From: Triatoma infestans
Taxonomy: Eukaryota > Arthropoda > Insecta > Hemiptera > Reduviidae
Assembly: GCA_011037195.1 (NCBI GenBank)
Contig: JAAEAF010004263.1
Coordinates: 1 to 64,000 of the forward strand
DNA: 64,000 nucleotides
Direction of reading: 5' to 3'
Shown here: one piece after another, positions 10,126 to 20,935 of the stretch
Position numbering within the stretch: position 1 is the first letter of the stretch
How the letters are laid out: each line of letters begins with the position of its first letter
The notes under the pieces: generated by a model
What the model was told of the DNA's origin: nothing
Databases searched by the model: none
Seen by the model: the letters and a program-made list of their open reading frames with translations, nothing else
Program-made: the position numbers and the translations under genes

Positions 10126-11320
10126 TATACATATATATAAAAAACCTTCGCTGAAACAAATTATTCACAATTCTCTAAATGCATGTTTTTCCATAATCAT
10201 GCATATATTTTATATTTTTCCAAAAAACTTAATTTCAAAAATTTGGCTTAATATCGGGAATGTAGGAGAAAAAAAAAAGAAGAAATGCCTCTCTTTGTTA
10301 GCACAAATGTCTTCTTAGGCGACTTGATAGGGACCAACAATATTATCATTGTTTTATTTATAATTTAAAAAAATAATTCCTTATGTTTAGTATGGCTACC
10401 AGCAAAACAGGTGTTCGTATAGCACAAATCTAGATTGTTTACCTAGTTAGTGAGGTCAGAGAAAATAGAATCCCCATTTTATCAGAAGAAACAAGATTGG
10501 ATAAAAGAATTGGTTTTTAAATGGTAGGACCATTTGAAAAGGCAACAAATGGGAGCAAAAGGATTTTATACTATATAAATGAGTTAAGAGATAGAGCTTA
10601 AGTAAGTAAATTATATCGTAATTTGTAGGAAGATTTTTATTTTAAAAAGCTGATTGTAATTATCATTTTTGTGAACAAAAATTTAACCTAAATTAGAGAA
10701 ATTATCCTGAAGATAAATTATTAATTCAAGATTACAATCACCATGCGACCAACCTATGGGTACCAATCCTTGACTAACATCCTTAATCTATATATCTATC
10801 CAGTATAGTCATAATGAGGCCATTCATGTATAACAGTTTTACCGCCTTAACGAAGACAAAGTTACGTTTCATGGAATTGTAACTTGAGTGCATGTCAAAT
10901 GTCCGCTCTGTTCCAAACTCCTTTCAAATGAAAAGGATTTACGAAAAAAAACATGGTTGGTAAAGAATGACCTAAGTAATCTAATTAAGTAATTATTGAT
11001 TTAACCTTTGGCTGAACTATTCCAGTATTCATGTTACCAAATACAAATACATCCCATAGTGGTCTGTGGGAGGTAAATGGACTTTCGTAGAGTTAACAGT
11101 GTTCTAGAAAAAAAAAAATGTTCTGATAATTACAATTTTACGATTATTATGTTAATTATTATATTATTATTTTTCTGGTCTCTTTTTTCTTACTATGTTG
11201 TTCACTGTATTTGACCAGTCTTCATTTGTAGGGGGTATGTCCCCGAGACAAATTATTAATAATAAAAATAATAAATTATATTATTATTTAGAAATGTAAA
11301 TTACTAGTATTATTACTTAG
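9520..11320. other. Intergenic with a TC/CA microsatellite
   Basis: AT-rich non-coding DNA. The only structured item is the TC then AC tract at 10069-10122. The short frames that cross it are repeat artefacts. Confidence 0.45.
10069..10122. repeat. Compound (TC)n(AC)n microsatellite
   Basis: About ten TC units run straight into about sixteen AC units. Confidence 0.9.
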
Positions 11321-11327
11321 AAAATAA

Positions 11328-11997
11328 TTTGTCAATAATTATTCACAATATACATATTACCATTTTACTATCTCCAACCCTTTATCCTTCGAATCTTGTC
11401 TTCTATTCACAGCGGAATCGGCTCTCAGAAACTGACTTAAACGAACATAATTTCAAATCGAATACCAGAAAAAAGAATAAAACAAAGCCAAAGAATTTTG
11501 TTGCACTGGGGTGCAACAAAAGTTTGTGCATTTTTTCTCTTAATCCCCAACAGTACTTTACCCAAAGTTAGGTACCCCTTTTACTTTTACTTTTAGTTTG
11601 TTGCTTGTATCAGCTTGTGGAAAGATGGGTTCAAGTTATAGAAAATGATGGCCTGTATTTTGAGGAATAAGCTTAGTAGGTGAGCAAACAAACTTCTGAA
11701 TTGTAAGGTGAAAAAAGCAGTCTTTAGCTACACCAGAAGAATCTCGATATTAAAGGAAGTATGAACATCATTCACTTATTAAGGTTATAAAACTGTTTTC
11801 CTATAATTGATAACATATTTCGTCTCGCAAAAAGTGAGGCTTTGTTTTATCATTTTTTCTGGTATTCATTTTGAAATTGTTCGTTTAAGTCAGTTTCTGA
11901 GAGCCGATTCCGTTGTGAATAGAAGACAAGATTCGAAGGATAACTGGTTGGTGATAGTATAATGCTAATATGTATGTTATGAATAATTATTGACAAA
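11328..11997. repeat. Foldback element, about 670 bp with 165-bp arms
   Basis: Left arm 11328-11489 and right arm 11839-11997 are close reverse complements (ends TTTGTCAATAATTATTCA and its complement; internal AAACTGACTTAAACGAAC versus GTTCGTTTAAGTCAGTTT). The 350-bp centre has no coding capacity. This is the layout of a MITE-like or foldback DNA element. The frame at 11329-11571 reads the left arm. Confidence 0.8.
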
Positions 11998-12141
11998 AAT
12001 AATGATAAATGAGAGATTTTTGCCCCATAAATATATCTCTTTAATTGAGATCTTTTAAAAATTTAATATTTACCTCAATAATTGTATTCGGTGTTTTAAG
12101 TAATCAAGATGGATTAATTTCAAAAACAAAGAAATAGTGTT

Positions 12142-12157
12142 TTTATTTTTATTTATT
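12142..12157 (-). terminator. Polyadenylation signals of the EB-module gene
   Basis: On the minus strand two AATAAA hexamers (12152-12157 and 12142-12147) lie 33 to 48 bases past the TAA stop of the EB-module gene, a normal distance for 3' end formation. Confidence 0.6.
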
Positions 12158-12189
12158 AACAGTATTCAAAATTATGAAAAAAAAAAATG

Positions 12190-12275
12190 TTAATAACTTT
12201 TAAAAATCAAACCAAGAAGTGCCAGTATTGTACAAGTTATTAACATCAAATTGAAGGGTACTTCTGCGCGAGCAC
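12190..12275 (-). CDS. EB-module gene exon 12 (C-terminal anchor)
   Basis: The acceptor TTGGTTAAATAG joins phase 1 to a 28-codon frame ending TAA at 12190-12192. It encodes a polar start, then a hydrophobic run (Leu-Met-Leu-Ile-Thr-Cys-Thr-Ile-Leu-Ala-Leu-Leu-Gly-Leu-Ile-Phe) and Lys-Ser-Tyr. This short exon gives the protein a membrane or GPI-type end. Confidence 0.7.
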
Positions 12276-15200
12276 CTATTTAACCAAGAAAAAAAATGAA
12301 TAAATCATAAAAATGAATAAGTCATAAAAAATAAACTATCATTTATTAAGAAAATAAAATAAAAAATCCTTACCATTAACACACATGGTAAAGTTAGCAT
12401 GGGGAACATATCCTCTTTTGCATTTACAAACATTTTTTAAACATTCTGAATGGCTGACAAAACAATTTTGTTCTCTTGTACAGTTTTGATTAATTATGCT
12501 TTTCAGATAGCATTTGTTCTCTTTTTGCACGAAATAGCTCCCGTTCTGACAATTACACACTCCTTGGATGCAGTCTGCGGACAGCTGATAGAATATAGTT
12601 TTGACTTTTATATTGGAAATCTATTTTCTCATATCATATTTTGTTGATCTTAGCTGATTTTTTGAAAGAATTGCGGAAATAACTCATTTTGCTAGACAAA
12701 CAGTAGATGTAGTTTTTGAGGTTAAGGCTACAAATCTATGTAGTCTAGTCATAGGATCTATAAAGTTGCTCCCTTATGTTATATATCGTCAATGAAATTG
12801 TAGATGTGTGTAGAGTGTTTTGGCGTTGAGCTAGAGTTCGTGTTGAGTAGATGCTGTAAATCCAACGAGTTGGATACATTAGTATTTATATAAGCCCTAA
12901 GTGTAGTATGTGGCTGTTTGTGCTTTCGGCTTGCTGTAAGCTGAGGCTTACAATAGCCGGTGGATCCAGAAGGATTTTGTTCACGTTTCAGTAAACCATA
13001 ATCTATTTATCATTGTCTTTCAGTCTACTTTGTCCTTGTCTAGACTCTTTGTCTAACTGAAAATCTTTTTTCTTTTTCTTTTTTTTTTTTTACTGGCTGA
13101 TTTAATTATGCAAAAACCGAACCAAATAAGCCATTACGAAAAGAAGTTGCTCCCCTCCTTGAGCAACATAAACGTTGTTTCTACGTCAGTTTAATGATGA
13201 TTAGATAAGTAGTCAAGTCAATCTATTTTGGTTTTAAGCAAATATTGTGATTTCCCTATGAAATATTGTGATTTTTTTGAATACCCTAAAATATGTGTGA
13301 AGACAGACTGTGATCCTCTTATTTTAATACAAATATAACAAAACTACATACCACACTGCATTGCTGTGATTCACTACAATTTACACCAATATTCTTGGCT
13401 AGAGGTAAACATGTTGCTAAAGATTTGCTCGACACAAAATCATTATCGCACTCACATGTATTATTATTATTATTATTATTGCAGTGACTATTCTTTACTA
13501 GACAGTCATCACTAGTTTTACAAGTTCCGTTTATACCTGTAGATAGAATGGCAGAAATATTTCAATTAGAGCTTTCCCCATAAATATAACTAAAAGCTCA
13601 TAAATATAATTTACCTGCAGTACAGATGGTATCATTTTCCAGATAACCTCGCTGACAGCTACAAGCATGTGATGTGGTATTACATTCAGCATGATCATAA
13701 ATACAGTCCAAATTTTCGTTACAGGGTAGTCCAACCTGTTTAGAATCTTTATTACAAGTTCTGTTAGTTGAAGATGGGTGAGTATCTGGAATACATGCAC
13801 ACTTTTTGTCCTTACAAGTCATACTGCTATTTTTGCCGCCACAATCTTCTGATTGTTCACATATTTCACCAACTTCTATTAAGAAAACAAGAATGTATAT
13901 AAGAATTATTCTATATGTGCGAAACGTTGGTGAAAAAGTAAAAAAGAAAAAATTCTTTGTATTCTTCTTACCCCCTCACACCAAGCCTACTAGCCAACAA
14001 AACAATTTAAATATAAATATTATAACTTTAGTTTTATATCTTAGAGTAATGTTGGTTTGCAAGTCAAATGAATTGGCTTATCTTTATCTCCTTTTGTAGA
14101 CTACAACCAGACATTTTTCCACCATGTCATCATTTTGCTGATTAATGTGTCGGCCGTCCTAACTCCCTGCTGAGCATCTTTGTATGGTTCACCTTTGTAT
14201 TATTTCTATAAATCCACATCACATCAATTTACATTTACTTTTTGTCCCTCTTCTCACCAACTCCTATTTGATCTCTTATTATTCGTTCTGATTAATCAAG
14301 CTTTATAATGTAATTATTTCTTTTAATCTTCAATGTGTAAGTTATTTTCTGATTTCTGGTCACTTCAAACAGCCAAATTTGTCCGATTCGAACTTACAAT
14401 ATTAGCACAGGGATAATTAAAAAAAATAAATTGAATCTATATTTTGTTGGATGTCGTACTGCTTTATTTAAATAAAGAAGAACTTCAAAAGTATATACCA
14501 TCCGCTTGTTTGGATGAGCAGAAACAGTTCATACCGGAATTCTGTTGAGAAAATTACGTCTTTTTATCGGCGGTAATTGCATGTCTCTTTACCTACACCC
14601 CCAGGAGTATTACAATGAAAAAAAAGCTAAATTTTTTAGTTGTGGATATTTTCTTAGAATCACTTTCTGCGAAAAACAAAAATTATTTTTATATCCCCTT
14701 TTTGACGTAATCAGTAAGAGCCGTTCAAAAAGTCTTTTTTTGGTCATAATTGTTGCCAAAATTTGGAGGCTACTAAAAGGCAGCTGCAGTAATTCGGACC
14801 CAGATTAATTCCCAGAATATAACTGAAATATAGGAGTTTTCTTATCCAGGTATTGCTTTTATGTAGATTAAAGATGCATAAAACTCTTATTTATCGCTTT
14901 TATTTTTAGCTATAATTCTTCATCTCGAAGTATAATTTTCATTTATAGAGTCTAGTATACCAGAAAATCTTACAAAATTAGAAGTAAACGAATAGCCGAA
15001 AAAATAGCAGCATTGTCTCGAAATTGCAGGCTAATTTTTACAGATCCCGAACAAAAAGTGACGGAATATCCAGCAAGAACTAGGGTAGCCAACGACTAGC
15101 GATTAGCGATGTATTAAAGATTAAAAGGCATCAACAGGACTAAAATTGCCCATGAGTTTAAGCCGTATTACAGTAGATGCATAGAGAGGGTGCGGCTGCA

Positions 15201-18200
15201 AAGCCAAATCCACGACTTGTAAAATGTATTGTGGTTTTCTTGAGATCACTGTTGGTATTACATGGACTTTAAAGATAAAAAGTGTAATTATAATTTAGTG
15301 AATGTATACTATGGTGATCTAGAATTGTCTGGAGCGTAAACTACTATTAAATTGCACTCATCAACTAATTACTTTGTATATTGTATGTGTTTGGGAATGT
15401 AAGTTTTTGCATTGGAAAATTTGTAGGACGCTCTACCTACCAGAAACCCGGAAGATCCTTGAAAGGGCCTAGTCTATTCTGCCCCCTATAATGTGACTTG
15501 TAGGCATGAAATTTTAAAACGAGTTAATGACAATAATGTTTCCCCAAATTCATTAGTTGACCGACGGTAAACAAATAATTTTTATTAAAAAAAAAATATT
15601 CTTATAAAGTCAACAATTTGAATGACATATTGCGATATACTTACTTTTGCTAACCCAACAATAAAATTGATCAAGAACCCAGTGGGTATCATTGGAACAG
15701 TGACATTTTTTGGAGATACACTTTCCACCCGGTCCAAAAAAACCACATTCTTCATCTCTTAAACAACTCCAGCCAATATTTCTTGACACTAAAATTTATT
15801 TAGTAATAACAAATATTAAACTTTAAAATACTCTTGCTATTATGCATAATAGTTATTATTGTTCATGAACCAAAAATTATAATAATTACTAACTTTTATT
15901 ACATTGACGGCTATCCTGAGTAGTCACAAATCCTTGTTTACATGTACAATAAGTACTATTTCTACACATTGTATTCTTACCTATACAATCTTTATCATTA
16001 TTGCATCTTGATCCAAGTTCTAAAAATTATTTAATATAATATTAATTCTCCAATGAAATTAATCAAACGCAAGATGTAGCCAAGTTAACAGAATTCATTA
16101 AAAAAGTGCGTACATTTATGTTTACTCTTTTTTTTAAACGGTATTGCCTTAAATATAAATATTATTTTATAGGTAGAAAAAAGTATAAGAGAATACTGGG
16201 GAGGCATTGTCTTAAGATCTAATGATGGATTTAAGATCTATCGATTGCTCAAATGAACCTGAAATGTGTCAAATCAACACCGTTTTCTCGATTTTTAACA
16301 TTTACAAAAAAAAAAAAATATTGCAATAAAGGTAATTATACTGTTTTTTTTTTATGATAAGCAGTAGAGCAGTTTGTGTTTTTTAATGGAAACTTAATAT
16401 TTATGTTTTATATAAATAAAAACAGAAATTTAGATTGTTTGTAATATATATGCAATCAAAACTTGCACATTAATATAAGTGACAGTCATGTCTCTGTGTC
16501 TGAGAAAGTACTATTTTGCGAATATTCAGACCCAAACAGGAGAACAGGGTTTGGAAAATAAGAAACAATACACGAGTTGTGTGAATTATAGGAGTAGCGC
16601 ACATTATCGTTTAACTAAAAGGAAACAAACCAGTCTAGGATATTTATTAGAATGAAAGCTACAGAAATGTTAGGGAATAGTATGAGGCAAACTGAAAGGT
16701 AGAAGAAAATTAAAAAAATGTAGGAAGCGATCGATATGGGTTTAAGGAAATTTGAAGTAAGGAGATGGAGAATTTTTCAAAGGCAAATAAATAAAAGTTT
16801 AAAAGTTACAAAATCCAAGTTAGATCTGTATGATCTATTGCCTCACTATGTTTGTATGAAGTTATAGTGTGAGAATGTTGGTGAATGGGATCGTAGTGGG
16901 AACGAATCTTTATCTGGATACTAGATAGCAGAGATTCACCAACCTCTTCTAGGACATAGGATAGTATGTGTAGTGTTCTTGAGAAATGGAGAGAGTTGAC
17001 AGAAACATTAGGATACAGGAAGAAATTTCTAATTCACATTGTTCTATGAATAAATAAATGTGGAAGTGAAGTTTTATTATAATTGTTAATAAATAGTAAT
17101 AGTTTTTCGACATTCCGACTTGTTCTGTTACCAGTTTGGAGATTTTTAAAAAAATTATTTCTCAATAAGCGATTTTCTTGGACAAGAATCCAGAAGAGAA
17201 AGAACAGAGTAGAGGCGACAAACTTATTACAATATAAAAATACTTAAGTATACTTAAAAATACTTAAGTTCTATATAAGCAATATTCGATCTTAATTTCC
17301 CAATAAATCGAGAAGAAAAATGTATTTAATGAAAATTTAATAAATAAAAGAACATGGTGTTCTGTTTAAAAAAAATGTTGAATCATTTCTGCGATTACAC
17401 AAAATCTAGTAAACTTCCCAATCTTGTATTTTTCTTTCTAAAAGGATAAAAAAAAAATACCGATAGTTTCATAACTCTATTCGGTAGTTTTTGGAGATAA
17501 CGCTTGAGACAGACACTAGTATGGCACATTGGAGCGCTTGGAAATATTACAAAAATTTAATCATCAAACCTGGATAACAAGTTGTATTATCAGTTGTATA
17601 AAATCCTCTTTGACAATAACATCTTTCATGGCATTCAGCATTTTTAGGACAATCCATATCATTTGTACAAGGTTCACCAACTATAAGAACGATTGACGGT
17701 GTTAGTAGAAGAGGCATTTATTTTTCAATATTTTTTAAGCTGATATTAATTTTTTTTCCAACATTTTTGATAATGCGTTTGGTAATTTAATGATCAATTG
17801 ACAAATATAAAATCAAAAGATTATTAACTAATACAGTACTTACTTTTATTACTTCCCAAATTTGCAAAAAAAGTCAAGATAGTTCGTTTCTTTCTACAGA
17901 TATCCTCAACATCATAGAGTATTTGCCCTTGGTCTTCTTTAGGATCTATATATTCACTGCTGTTTCCACATGTTCTGTCTTTAGTACAAGTTGCGTTTGG
18001 ATATTTGCAGTCCAGTGCTATACCACATGGTTCACCCGGTTCTTTAATTAAATTGATCAATTATTTTATCTAATTGGAATATATAATTAAAAGAATAACT
18101 TATTTAGAGAAAAGGTGCAGTACTATGTATCAAAGCAAGGTCTTTCTCCTTTGGGTGTTTGGCCACACAGCGTATAAAGGAAACGGCATTGTTTGCGAAA

Positions 18201-20000
18201 GCTCTTTTAGAACTGTGAATATTACTCATTTAACTGTAATGAATCTCAACGGAATGAGTCAAACGGAAAATATTGTCCTGCTGGTATAGGAATGTTTTTG
18301 GTAGATTTTTAGATTGACAATCGTGTTCTTCAAGGCATGTGAGTGAATAAATTGGCTTTATGAAATTTCATTCAATGCTTGAACTCATATCTGTTTCGAT
18401 TTTTAAGCAGAGATTAAATAAATTAATTTTGTACAAGAAGTCTAATGCTTCAATTACTACCTCTGTATTTATTCGTAAACTTAGAAATTAAGAAAAATCT
18501 CATCAACTCACTATAACTACTTTTGCGGCAAGATGAATACTCCCTTTGGTAATATCCAGGTGAACATTCACAAACTTTTGTTAAATTATTACAAACTGAT
18601 GCTTCAAAATCATAACTTACGAAGCAGTTTGAATCATGTACACATTTTTCTGTTAATCCTGTAAATAAATTACACTGATTTTATTTTTGTCTTAATACTT
18701 GGCAATATGTATAAAATATGGAATATGAATTAATATTTCAGTTTCTGCCAATGTATCTCTTATAAATTTAAATACATACGTAATGAAAATAATTTTAACT
18801 GTTTAGTAATAATATCCTTTAATATGGCCACATCGAATATGAAATTAAGTTAAATGATTTACCCGAGATGTTGTGAGAACTGTTTCATTGAATTAAAATT
18901 CTTGTTGTAGGATGAAGAAAGTGAGATTAAGGCAAGCCGAGAATAACGTCAGCTTCACGAAGTACGATTTTGGTTGTACTCCTTGTGATTAATGAAATAT
19001 TTGAGAATCGGAAAACTGTAAAAAGCTCCGGAAGTGGACCTTTATTAAGAAACCTGTCCGAATAGTAATAATGAATTTATACACTCTTAATAAGGATTAG
19101 CATTGGTGAGCTCCCAGAAAATATTCCTAAAAGTCATATTAGGTATGAAAAAAAATATTGTAGCATTTAGGGATGTAGAAAGAAATCCTTTCTTTCATTG
19201 TATTTTCGTAGTAATGTTAGCAATAAGACATTTCAATGATAGCCAAAATAAAGTAAAATTCATCGTAGCTTATCAATTGAATAAAGGAATCTGTTTTTCT
19301 TGAAAACCGTGCATTATCATAAATAACTAAAAACATACAAGATTATTACCTGACGTTTTCCAGCATTGTCCTCTAAAGTAATGATAACCCTGTGCACAAA
19401 TACAAATACTATTATTGCATAGACCTCCAGATTCTAGAGTTGTTGAACATTGTATACTGTCCGAACATGGAGCTCCATACCCATGAGATACTTAAAAATA
19501 AGTTGAATATCAAAATAATTTTTTTTTCCATGGACTACCAACACAAAAGTATCCAAAAGAATTGACAGCAATAAAAGTACCTTTCAGACATTTTGTACGC
19601 TCACTATTGAACACAAAGTCTGGTGCACATATACAAGTTTCATTTACACAAATTGAAGATTCTAGTGAACAATCGCTAGTTTTTATACATTCATTTTCTG
19701 CTATAATACCTAGAAAAATAAAATAAAAATACAAAATGGAAAATTTCTTTCATGTTTTATTAATTAATTAAGATCAAAATTGTTTGTCTTGTTAGTGTTA
19801 CACTGTTAACATCAGAACTTAGTCAGGGCAGTTTCATTTGCCAGTATATGGAGAAAATTCTAATTTGAGAAGTTCCATAATTGAGCTGAATTAAAAAAGT
19901 TACTATATTAAATTTCCAAAAATAAAGTTTTCAAATATTTTATATATAAGTTACCTGTGATGAAATAAAGAAATAGAAAGCCTGCATAAAGTGACCTCAT
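12190..20000 (-). CDS. Secreted or anchored protein with tandem EB/EGF-like cysteine-rich modules (12 exons)
   Basis: I assembled twelve exons from splice sites: 19955-20000, 19581-19709, 19350-19490, 18512-18658, 17844-18041, 17570-17680, 15894-16019, 15645-15788, 13615-13875, 13352-13536, 12374-12584, 12190-12275. They total 1785 nt, an uninterrupted 594-residue frame plus TAA. Residues 1-15 are a signal peptide. The body repeats modules with the spacing C-x5-C-x6-C...C-x-C-x(2-3)-G-(Y/F)-x(n)-C, as in EB and EGF-like domains. The last 28 residues hold a hydrophobic run ending in a Lys-Ser-Tyr tail, either a single membrane span or a GPI signal. Ten of the eleven introns are phase 1, typical of shuffled extracellular modules. 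Many Asn-X-Ser/Thr sites are present. Similar insect proteins are often labelled Q/N-rich or EB-domain proteins of unknown role; cell-surface or extracellular binding is inferred. A TATA box lies at 20151-20158. Confidence 0.85.
12374..12584 (-). CDS. EB-module gene exon 11
   Basis: Starts in phase 0 with Leu-Ser-Ala-Asp-Cys and completes the module begun in exon 10, then a full module with Cys-Lys-Cys-Lys-Arg-Gly-Tyr. The acceptor is ATTCTATCAG; a competing AG 9 bases further in (CCGCAG) would break the frame. Donor AATG|GTAAGG, phase 1. Confidence 0.8.
13352..13536 (-). CDS. EB-module gene exon 10 (with poly-Asn)
   Basis: 61 codons plus 2 nt, phase 1 in and phase 0 out. A run of seven AAT codons (about 13459-13479) encodes poly-Asn between Cys residues of one module. 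The exon ends in the first half of the next module (Cys-Ser-Val), which continues in exon 11. Donor GTATGT. Confidence 0.75.
13615..13875 (-). CDS. EB-module gene exon 9 (two modules)
   Basis: 87 codons, phase 1-1, the longest exon. It carries two complete modules in tandem, the first with Cys-Ala-Cys-Ile-Pro, the second with Cys-Ser-Cys-Gln-Arg-Gly-Tyr. An intron was probably lost between them, since other exons hold one module. Donor GTAAAT. Confidence 0.8.
13876..15644. other. Intron 8 of the EB-module gene
   Basis: About 1.8 kb between exons 9 and 8. AT-rich with short degenerate frames only; no repeat or nested gene that I can support. Confidence 0.5.
15645..15788 (-). CDS. EB-module gene exon 8
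   Basis: 48 codons, phase 1-1. Contains Cys-Leu-Arg-Asp-Glu-Glu-Cys, Gly-Gly-Lys-Cys, then Cys-His-Cys. Donor GTAAGT. Confidence 0.8.
15894..16019 (-). CDS. EB-module gene exon 7
   Basis: 42 codons, phase 1-1, six cysteines including Cys-Thr-Cys-Lys-Gln-Gly-Phe. Acceptor AATTTTTAG, donor GTTAGT. Confidence 0.8.
16020..17569. other. Intron 6 of the EB-module gene
   Basis: About 1.55 kb between exons 7 and 6, AT-rich. No recognisable element. Confidence 0.5.
17570..17680 (-). CDS. EB-module gene exon 6
   Basis: 37 codons, phase 1-1. Compact module: Gly-Glu-Pro-Cys, Asp-Cys, Glu-Cys, then Cys-Tyr-Cys-Gln-Arg-Gly-Phe and a closing Cys. Donor GTTTGA is weak but in phase. Confidence 0.75.
17844..18041 (-). 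CDS. EB-module gene exon 5 (divergent)
   Basis: 66 codons, phase 1-1. Starts Pro-Gly-Glu-Pro-Cys but has only five cysteines. It lacks the Cys-x-Cys-x-x-Gly-Tyr half and instead has an acidic stretch, then Arg-Lys-Lys-Arg followed by a short hydrophobic run. It may be a degenerate module or linker, with a possible basic cleavage site. Donor GTAAGT. Confidence 0.7.
18512..18658 (-). CDS. EB-module gene exon 4
   Basis: 49 codons, phase 1-1. One module with Cys-Glu-Cys-Ser-Pro-Gly-Tyr. Acceptor TATTTACAG, donor GTGAGT. Confidence 0.8.
19350..19490 (-). CDS. EB-module gene exon 3
   Basis: 47 codons, phase 1-1. Contains Cys-Ser-Asp-Ser-Ile-Gln-Cys, then Cys-Ile-Cys-Ala-Gln-Gly-Tyr and a closing Cys. 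Donor TCAG|GTAATA. Confidence 0.8.
19581..19709 (-). CDS. EB-module gene exon 2
   Basis: 43 codons, phase 1 to phase 1, with six cysteines in one module ending Cys-Ile-Cys-Ala-Pro and a final Cys. Acceptor TTTTTCTAG, donor AAAG|GTACTT. Confidence 0.8.
19955..20000 (-). CDS. EB-module gene exon 1 (signal peptide)
   Basis: ATG at 20000-19998 starts MRSLYAGFLFLYFIT, a short basic-hydrophobic signal peptide. The donor is ACAG|GTAACT, phase 1. A GTAAGT at 20051-20046 and an AG at about 20014 upstream could mark a very small 5'-UTR intron; this is uncertain. Confidence 0.75.
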
Positions 20001-20150
20001 TGTTCTGAATACTAATATTAAAAAGTTGGAATTGTTAACTAATAACTTACCTGATAAGATCATTTGGGATTTATCAGTACTTATGGTTTATCTGAAAGTA
20101 TTTTGGGAAAACAACTTGTGTTTGGATAGCGGATAATGTTATTGAACCGA

Positions 20151-20158
20151 TATTTATA
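20151..20158 (-). promoter_or_regulatory. TATA box of the EB-module gene
   Basis: On the minus strand TATAAATA follows GC and lies about 150 bp upstream of the start codon. Transcription would start near 20125, leaving a 5' UTR of about 120 nt. Confidence 0.5.
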
Positions 20159-20159
20159 G

Positions 20160-20640
20160 CAGCAAACTTCTGGTAAACAATAGAGGATGCTAAACATCTT
20201 CATAGTATTATTTTAAAAAAATATTTATTTTTGTATAATAGTCTTTTTTAAATAACCAGTTTTCCTCTATATTTAGTCTTGTAAATATTTAATTAATACA
20301 ATACGCTTTATTGAAAATGATGCTGAATTTGTAGATTTGTTTCTTTATTTAAAATAAATAAATAAGGTTTTTTTTTTTTTTTTTTGTAAAAGTGAAGATA
20401 ATAACCAGTGAATATAAAACGATGTGGAGGATGATAGAAACAATCATTTGTAATTTCCTGTTTTTCGCGGTTGGTTTGCTACATTTAATTTAATTTAACA
20501 TCTTTAAGCCTACGTGAAACATTTGAGGCAAAGCAATTGAGACATGAAATATTGAAACAAAGCAATATTTGTGATAATTTTTCAACTAACTTATTAAGAA
20601 GAAATTAAATAATAGATGTGGTGGTTGGTTCGCAGAGCTG
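20160..20640. other. Intergenic between EB-module gene and foldback
   Basis: AT-rich, with a T run near 20369-20386. Nothing else recognised. Confidence 0.4.
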
Positions 20641-20686
20641 GAAAGCATCAGAGACATTTTCCTTGATAGCCTGCTTCATTTTGTGG

Positions 20687-20726
20687 TCATCGACCGGTTT
20701 CGGGCGTTCGCCCATCTTCAGGATGC
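20687..20726 (-). ncRNA. Hammerhead-ribozyme-like motif (best copy), left arm of family 2
   Basis: Reading the minus strand: stem I 5' strand CATC; core CTGAAGA, which fits CUGANGA; one extra T; stem II GGGC with loop GAAC and GCCC; GAA; ACCGGT; cleavage-triplet C (GTC); stem I 3' strand GATG, the exact complement of CATC. All conserved core bases of a type I hammerhead are present. The departures are an extra base between A9 and stem II, and a stem III that is just the self-complementary ACCGGT, which would have to form between two molecules. Activity is inferred, not shown. Confidence 0.55.
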
Positions 20727-20856
20727 GTTTTTCAGACAGTGTGGCAGCACAGACTTGCACAGAGAAAATTCAGTTTACATACAGTTTCAGTTTACATACA
20801 GTGTGTAAACTGAATTTGCTCTGTGCAAGTCTGTGTTATCACACTGTCTGACAAAT

Positions 20857-20896
20857 GCATCCTGAAGATGGGCGAACCCCGTAACCGGTCGATGAC
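20857..20896 (+). ncRNA. Hammerhead-like motif, right arm of family 2
   Basis: Same layout as the left arm: CATC, CTGAAGA (862-868), stem II start GGGC, ACCGGTC, GATG (891-894). Here GAAAC has become GTAAC (T at 882) and stem II has one change, so it is likely weaker or inactive. Confidence 0.45.
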
Positions 20897-20935
20897 CACA
20901 AAATGAAACAGGCTATCACGGAAAATGTCTCTGAT

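Larger units (their letters stand above)
20647..20935. repeat. Foldback repeat, family 2
   Basis: A 289-bp palindrome: ATCAGAGACATTTTCC at the left end, its complement at the right end, and matching arms throughout, with a short centre near 20770-20800. The arm sequence AGCCTGCTTCATTTTGTGGTC is shared with a decayed fragment at 38741-38815. Both arms carry hammerhead-like motifs. The frame at 20618-20851 reads one arm and is not a gene. Confidence 0.85.

Noticed and set aside
13441..13500. CRISPR-like or other tandem array at the ATT run
   Set aside because: It is a simple trinucleotide tract in a coding exon. No CRISPR array is present in the window.
13531..13800. 89-residue minus-strand frame overlapping EB exon 9
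   Set aside because: It is a frame-shifted shadow of exon 9.
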